Shown piece after piece: positions 59,319 to 64,000 of a stretch of DNA of 64,000 bases. The stretch is from Austropuccinia psidii (Eukaryota; Basidiomycota; Pucciniomycetes; Pucciniales; Sphaerophragmiaceae). The position numbers were made by a program, and so were the translations under genes. Position 1 is the first letter of the stretch, and each line of letters begins with the position of its first letter. The stretch is from positions 31,369,816 through 31,433,815 of the forward strand of contig JALGQZ010000004.1 of NCBI GenBank assembly GCA_023105745.1. Direction: 5' to 3'. Under the pieces are notes generated by a model. The model searched no databases. It was not told where the DNA came from and was given only the letters and a program-made list of their open reading frames with translations.

Positions 59319-61117
59319 TGTAAGGGGTGGATATGAAACTTTGATTGAAAATCAAGTACTTTTCCTGTCCTCAAAATTTGTATAAGGTAAAAATCAATTA
59401 AAAATATTAAGAAATATTATTTTTAAGAGAAAACACGCCATTTTTATTTTTTATAACTTTATTAGTATAAAACAATAATATTATAAAGATTTATTGTTTT
59501 ACCAACAATAAAAATTTATCCAAAAAATACTCTACAAGAGATATTTTAAGGCTACAAAAGAAAGTTCTATTTCAATTGGAATTAATTGAGCAAAGAACTG
59601 CAAGCAATTAATTAAAGAAGAAAGTCTTTAAAAAGATTTTTAAAGAGAAAACATGCCCAAAAGTGACCAGAGTGAATTTGGAAACAAAGTGACAAAGTTT
59701 ACAGTGATGAAAGATGCTTTAATTCACTTTTGGGGTGGTTCAGGGGTAAAAATGATTATAAGAGTTACAAACAATCATTATAATAATTTTTTCACGTGGT
59801 TAAAAGGATTGAAATGATTTAAGAATGGTTGTGGGAATCTTTTATTTATTGGTTTAACAGTGTTTAAACTAATTAATAAAAGGAAAAGATTCTAACATGA
59901 AGAGAAAAGTGGGGCAAAGAAGACATTATTTTATAGCCATCAATTCTCTTACTCCAAAAGTGAAATTTACTCTTGTCAGTCGTGAAAAACAGTCTGACAA
60001 CCGAAAAGCCAATTATGGCATCATTGGACCCTGGTTTAGACCAAAAAAGGGTTTGTTTAAGCCATTTTTAGCCATTTTAGACCCTTAAATCAGCCATTAC
60101 TATAGCAATACCTGGCCTAGAGCCTTCAAAAACGTCAGAATGTGTGTAAGAGGCGTAGAAACCAGTTAAAACTGCTTTTACTATGATTGTTTTATCTTAA
60201 GGGTAGTTTTACCCTCTTGGCAACAGCTAAAACTACCCCAGTTGGTATCAAAACCTCATCATCAATTGAGTCCACAGACCCTGTAACTCAATTCCAGGCC
60301 AAAAGTGATGAACTTTTGCGTGAATTTTGACATCCCACGCCTGTCAGCAAGGATTTTGGGGGTATAGCTCCCCCTTAGAGCTGGAGTTCCTTTTCCCCCC
60401 CAAATTTAATCTTTCCAATTTATTTTTCCTTTAATTCCTCATCATGTATTATACTTATAATTTACATATGTAATTCAATTGAATTGTACAGTACAATACA
60501 GTAATAATTGACACCTCATATGTAAATCAAAGTTCACTTATGTAATACGCGCGCACATTTTGACATTTCAATTGAATTCAATTGAAAATACTCCAATTCC
60601 TCATAACTTCTAAACTAAACACAACACCTCAATTTTAACACAAAAATTGATGGTTAACACCACATGTGGTGTGAATTAAATGAAAGTTTTGAGGATTTTC
60701 AACTTTTGTATTGAAAATACTAAAAACCTAATTTAAGCTTATTTAGAGTTGAGTTACAAGAATTTCACTCAGAGGTGACCCCACCTGATTTTTTATGAGG
60801 AATCCAATGGTGAAATAATTTTTATGTGTTTATTTATTGGATAAAAAGTTATAATAATTTTTATTTAACTTTTTTCCAAATTTATTTATTTTTTCACAAT
60901 TTTTGTTAAAATTTCATTTTTACTTAATTTTTTCAAGTATAAATGTAATTTTATACTTACAAAATTTAATGTATTTTTATTTTTAATATAATTCTATATT
61001 TATATTTTGATTTTTATTTTAATAATATAAATAAATTTCTTTTATTTATATTAATATGTTAATTTTGTATTTGTGGTCTTTTGGGTATATGAAATTACCT
61101 CTAAGGCTCACAGTGAA
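59314..61117 (+). repeat. Solo LTR-B (copy 7) with perfect target duplication, inserted in LTR-C
   Basis: The reference copy of the family. TGTAAGGGGTGG at 59319 to GGCTCACA at 61112 (1794 bp) is flanked by GTGAA at 59314-59318 and 61113-61117. The LTR-C sequence is continuous if the insert is removed: 7256-8400 aligns to the left piece and then to the right piece. The 63-codon frame at 59897-60088 (KRKVGQRRHYFIAINSL...) recurs in degraded form near 30-190 in copy 1 but has no known domain. Confidence 0.9.
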
Positions 61118-62250
61118 TGAGAACATGCAATGATTGCTTGATGGCGGTATTTATATTTGATAGTGATACTTGTCCTTGAGCCTTGATGAATCCTCTGGAT
61201 GATATGATGCCTTGATGAACTTATGGAATTTTGAAATAGCCCTTTGATATTGGAGCCATTGTATTTCTGGTGAAAAAAGATGCATAAGGGTGTACAACAC
61301 CATTTATGGCACTTTGAGTTATGGGAGGGTGAAAGTGGCCAAAGGCCTTTTGGAAGTATGCCAGGGGGATATGAGTGAAAATTGTGTTTTGGGTGGCTTC
61401 AGAGGTGACAAAGTACCTTTAAGTGTTTCATACAAATACAGCTTATAAAGTCTTGAAACTTTATTTGTGCAAATTGTGCAAAAAATGCACAAAATATGCA
61501 AATCTGGAAATTAATCCCCAAATGACGTAATATGGCCATTGGGCATATTTCCCATATTAAATGGGAAAATGGCACAAAGGGGATTAATACACCAAAATGC
61601 GCAAGCTGTATTTAAATCTTAAAAAGCCAAATACAGGATTTTGGACTGTATCTTCACTGTTGGCTGGAAAATACCTCAGAGTGCCCAAAAGCAAAGACTG
61701 GCCAGAAAGGGCCTGATGATGATGAGGGGGCCAAGTTGTCCCCAGATGGTGAAATGGTAGTAAAAGGCCAGAAAAGGTGAAATGACAAATTGGGCCATGG
61801 ATTCTGGATATGTCCAAATTGCCATAAATTGGATATGGAATTGATATGCCATATAGAAGTCCAAGAGGGTAAATTCCATGGTTGTGACCATATCCCCCAC
61901 CTTGAAATGGTAAGTTGTGCACCAATACAAGGTAAAGCCTGTTGAGGCTATTGGAAAGAGTTTTCAAAAAGGGATAACGAGGAGTTCTTTTGAGAAATAA
62001 AAATTAATACTGATATTAAAAAATGCTGGCATATTATGTGGGACTTGCTTGATCTTCTTTCAACATTGGCTTCATGATTGATTATGAACATAAGAAATTG
62101 ATTATCTTTGTGACATGAAATATGACATGATAAAAGTAAAATTTAAAATAAAAATAAAAGAATGAAAATCAAAATAAGAGAAAGAAAAAGAAAGGAAGGA
62201 AAAAGAAATGAATGTTTAGGAGGTTCTAATCTTCATCACAGAGGTTGGTA
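61118..62250 (-). repeat. LTR-C, proximal part of the split 3' LTR
   Basis: Continues LTR-C after the LTR-B insertion: 'gatacttgtccttgagccttgatgaat' (61166) against 'tactggaacctgtcctcttgaag...cttgatgaaat' (8110), and purine-rich 'aaaagaaaggaaggaaaaag' (62185) against 8880. It lies directly downstream (minus strand) of the chromodomain remnant. The right end is approximate. The frames at 61584-61967 are shadows. Confidence 0.65.
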
Positions 62251-62640
62251 ATTGATTGTGAAATTTGCCAAGGACCTGGAAAGGAAAATTTGATGACAGG
62301 TGCTCACAGAGTAGCCCAGGTGATTTTTTGACAAATTTTAGACCCCTTAGGGAAGGCCACACCAGGAGTGTAACTTACTTTTGATAGTTACCACTCCTTC
62401 CAGTTCCATAAATTAGAAGAAATGTTGAAGGAATGAATTGGAAAGGATAATAACTTGAAAAAGAATTAAGAAAGGATGGTCCATTTTCCCAAGTGAAAAT
62501 GGCCATTATTTTGGAATTGATGTTGAAAGCCTGGCCAATGATTTTTTTCCAAAAATTTCAGAGTGCTCACACAGTGGCCAAGGTGATGCTAAAAACAAAA
62601 AAGGGTAGAATACCTCTAAAGGTTCATACCAGGAGTGAGA
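62250..62640 (-). other. Family C pol 3' tail with tandem duplication
   Basis: Two blocks beginning 'gtgctcacagagtagccc' (62304) and 'gtgctcacacagtggcc' (62564) are about 260 bp apart. Each is followed by a 'cca-accaggagtg-aactta-ctttg-tagtt-c--ctcc' segment. One minus frame reads SPWPLCEHS. The same arrangement is seen at 8.9-9.4 kb. Confidence 0.55.
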
Positions 62641-63401
62641 CTTATCTTTGGTAGTTCCTCTCCCCATCAAGAACCATAAATAATAGAGCTCTTGAAGAAT
62701 TGGATCCTGGCTTGTCAGGATATAAATAATTAAAATCCTTAACAAGTTCAGTAAAATTACTGAGGCTTTCAATTGGTCTCCAAGTGGATCTTTCTGGGTC
62801 TTGACTTAAAATTTCCATTCCACCAATTACCATAATTTTCCTCTCTTAAGCTTTGAGTCCAGTATTTGAGAGACTCCCCATTCCTTTTCTTCTTCAATGA
62901 TAATTGGAGGAGGAGGCTCTTTATGCCAATTTGGAATTTTTGATTTCTTGACTAGCTCTAAGAGAGAAATATGGAAGACTGAGTGGATTGACTTCCATTG
63001 ATATGGTAGGAATGAGTGCTTACTTTCTTCAAGATTTGAAAAGGACACAACCATCTTTAAGACAGTTTTTTGGTGGCTCTGGCTGATTTGATGTTCTTGG
63101 AAGAAAGCCACACCATGACACCAGGATTGAAAAAAGGTGGACTTGCTCTACTTTTATCTGCATACCTCTTAAACCTGTTTATGGAACCTTCAATTTCTCT
63201 CTTAAAATATTTCTGTACTGATTGAATTTTTGTTGATAACTTTTCAGAAGGAGTATATTGAGTAATTTAAACTTAATAAAAACGAGGATTTCTTCAATAA
63301 ACAGTACAAAAATGATTGTTTTTTTTAAGAGTGGAAAGAGTTCTTGTAAGCGAATTCAGCCAGAGGGAGCCAGGTGTTCCAATCATCTTGATGATAACTG
63401 A
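62640..63401 (-). pseudogene. Family C integrase C-terminus and chromodomain
   Basis: Minus strand from 63401: a CAAGATGATTGGAACACC segment encoding QDDWNTW near 63385, PLAEF near 63355, KSIHSVFHISLLELVKKSKI (62920-63000), PPPPIIIEEEKEWGVSQILD (62850-62905), and LSQDPERSTW plus ELVKDFNYLYPDKPGSNSSR (62680-62800). This is the integrase tail and chromodomain of the same family as 9.3-10.5 kb, better preserved here. At 63402 it is joined directly to the edge of another LTR-C, so the integrase core and everything upstream are missing. Frameshifts separate the segments. Confidence 0.82.
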
Positions 63402-64000
63402 ATGTCACAGGGGCTCTTCTAAGTGAAGAGGGCCTGGAACTCAGTAAACTAGGACTTGCTTATGGAGGGCTCAGGATATGGGAAGAAAGAATACACATAA
63501 GAGTGGTATGTAATGAACTAACAAACAAAATCATATAAGAAAAGCAGCAACAAAGAAGAAGAGTAAGAATAAAAGAGCCAACCACAAACAAGTCCAAGTC
63601 TACTGTTTTAACCTGACAAAATGGGAAGAGAAGGGGTAATAAGGATATAGCCAGCAAGCTCATACTGTATAGGTGAAGAAAGTAAAAAGAAGGCTAAGAC
63701 TAACTTAAAATCAAATAAGTATAATACCCAAAATAAGGATAAGAATAATTATAAAAAAAATATACTAAATTAATTAACTGAGGAAAAGTCCCCAGGGGGG
63801 AGAAAGAGGGGCTGTTATATGTGAGAATCACCAGCCCTGATCCAGACAGATAATTGTCATGGGAAGATTTGATGATTGAATTGAGTGTGGCTAATACAGG
63901 TCCTGTATGGTTGTACAGGATATGTACAAGTGGATTGGTGGTATTGAGTGATCATAAAGCTTGGGGATGGTGTATCCAAACTGTATTGGGTATTTCCAGC
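63402..64000 (-). repeat. LTR-C joined directly to integrase, cut by window edge
   Basis: TGTCACAGGGGCTCTTCTAAG at 63402, with the same course as 17885-18560, including 'ctcagtaaact-gga-ct', 'gagccaacc-caa-aa-gtccaagtc' and 'gtccccaggggg'. On the minus strand its end meets the integrase sequence without the Gag leader seen at 17.1-17.9 kb. It is either the 5' LTR of the same element after a large internal deletion or a separate insertion into it. Confidence 0.75.

Noticed and set aside
59897..60088. 63-codon frame in LTR-B, partly shared with copy 1
   Set aside because: The matching region at 30-190 is frame-broken and no domain is seen; similarity reflects the repeat itself.
4191..61112. 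Opposed TGTGAGCC...GGCTCACA ends considered as inverted repeats of giant DNA transposons
   Set aside because: Individual copies have their own TG...CA ends and 5-bp target duplications (ATAAG, GTGAA), which identifies them as independent LTRs.

Overview
The window is repeat-dominated, very AT-rich eukaryotic DNA with no convincing host gene, tRNA, rRNA or CRISPR. Organism (inference): a rust fungus (Pucciniales), possibly the myrtle rust Austropuccinia psidii. I base this on close resemblance, from memory, of the degraded Gag, protease, integrase and chromodomain peptides to two Ty3/gypsy families abundant in rust genomes. No database search was run.

I named four repeat families. LTR-A (about 1.2-1.5 kb, TGTC...GACA) belongs to a chromodomain gypsy element, 'family A'. 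LTR-B (about 1.6-1.9 kb, TGTAAG...GGCTCACA) occurs seven times, always without an internal region. LTR-C (about 1.6-1.9 kb, one edge TGTCACAGG) belongs to a second chromodomain gypsy element, 'family C'. The fourth is a complete Mutator-like (MULE) DNA transposon.

Layout. 1-5.9 kb: three LTR-B copies, two direct and one inverted. 7.3-21 kb: a minus-strand family C element (3' LTR 7.3-8.9 kb; integrase and chromodomain 8.9-10.5 kb; protease, RT end and Gag 14.7-17.1 kb; 5' LTR from 17.9 kb). It is interrupted by a 5'-truncated plus-strand family A element (about 10.95-14.72 kb) and by an inverted LTR-B inside its 5' LTR. 20.99-23.3 kb: copia and LTR-B debris. 23.3-36.9 kb: a minus-strand family A element (3' LTR 23.3-24.8 kb, Gag-protease only, probable 5' LTR 35.4-36.9 kb) that has received an LTR-B (27.5-29.3 kb) and the MULE (30.07-34.56 kb). 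37-42.6 kb: AT-rich debris with a protease relic. 42.6-44.0 kb: solo LTR-A. 45.1-47.5 kb: tandem repeats, including a dimeric satellite-like array and an LTR-like promoter. 48.9-49.2 kb: a young solo copia-type LTR with a perfect 5-bp target duplication. 49.2-58.5 kb: mostly featureless. 58.5-64 kb: a minus-strand family C remnant whose 3' LTR is split by a solo LTR-B with a perfect target duplication; another LTR-C follows at 63.4 kb.

All coding remnants carry stops and frameshifts. The most interesting object is the MULE: 44-45 bp inverted repeats, each with an internal duplicated motif, a 9-bp target duplication with one mismatch, and a spliced gene joining a MULE transposase, an AT-hook segment and an OTU-type cysteine protease. 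Also notable are the insertion stratigraphy, the Gag-protease-only family A element, the family C element that lost only its RT catalytic core, the alternating 138/114-bp array, and a contrast in CpG retention.
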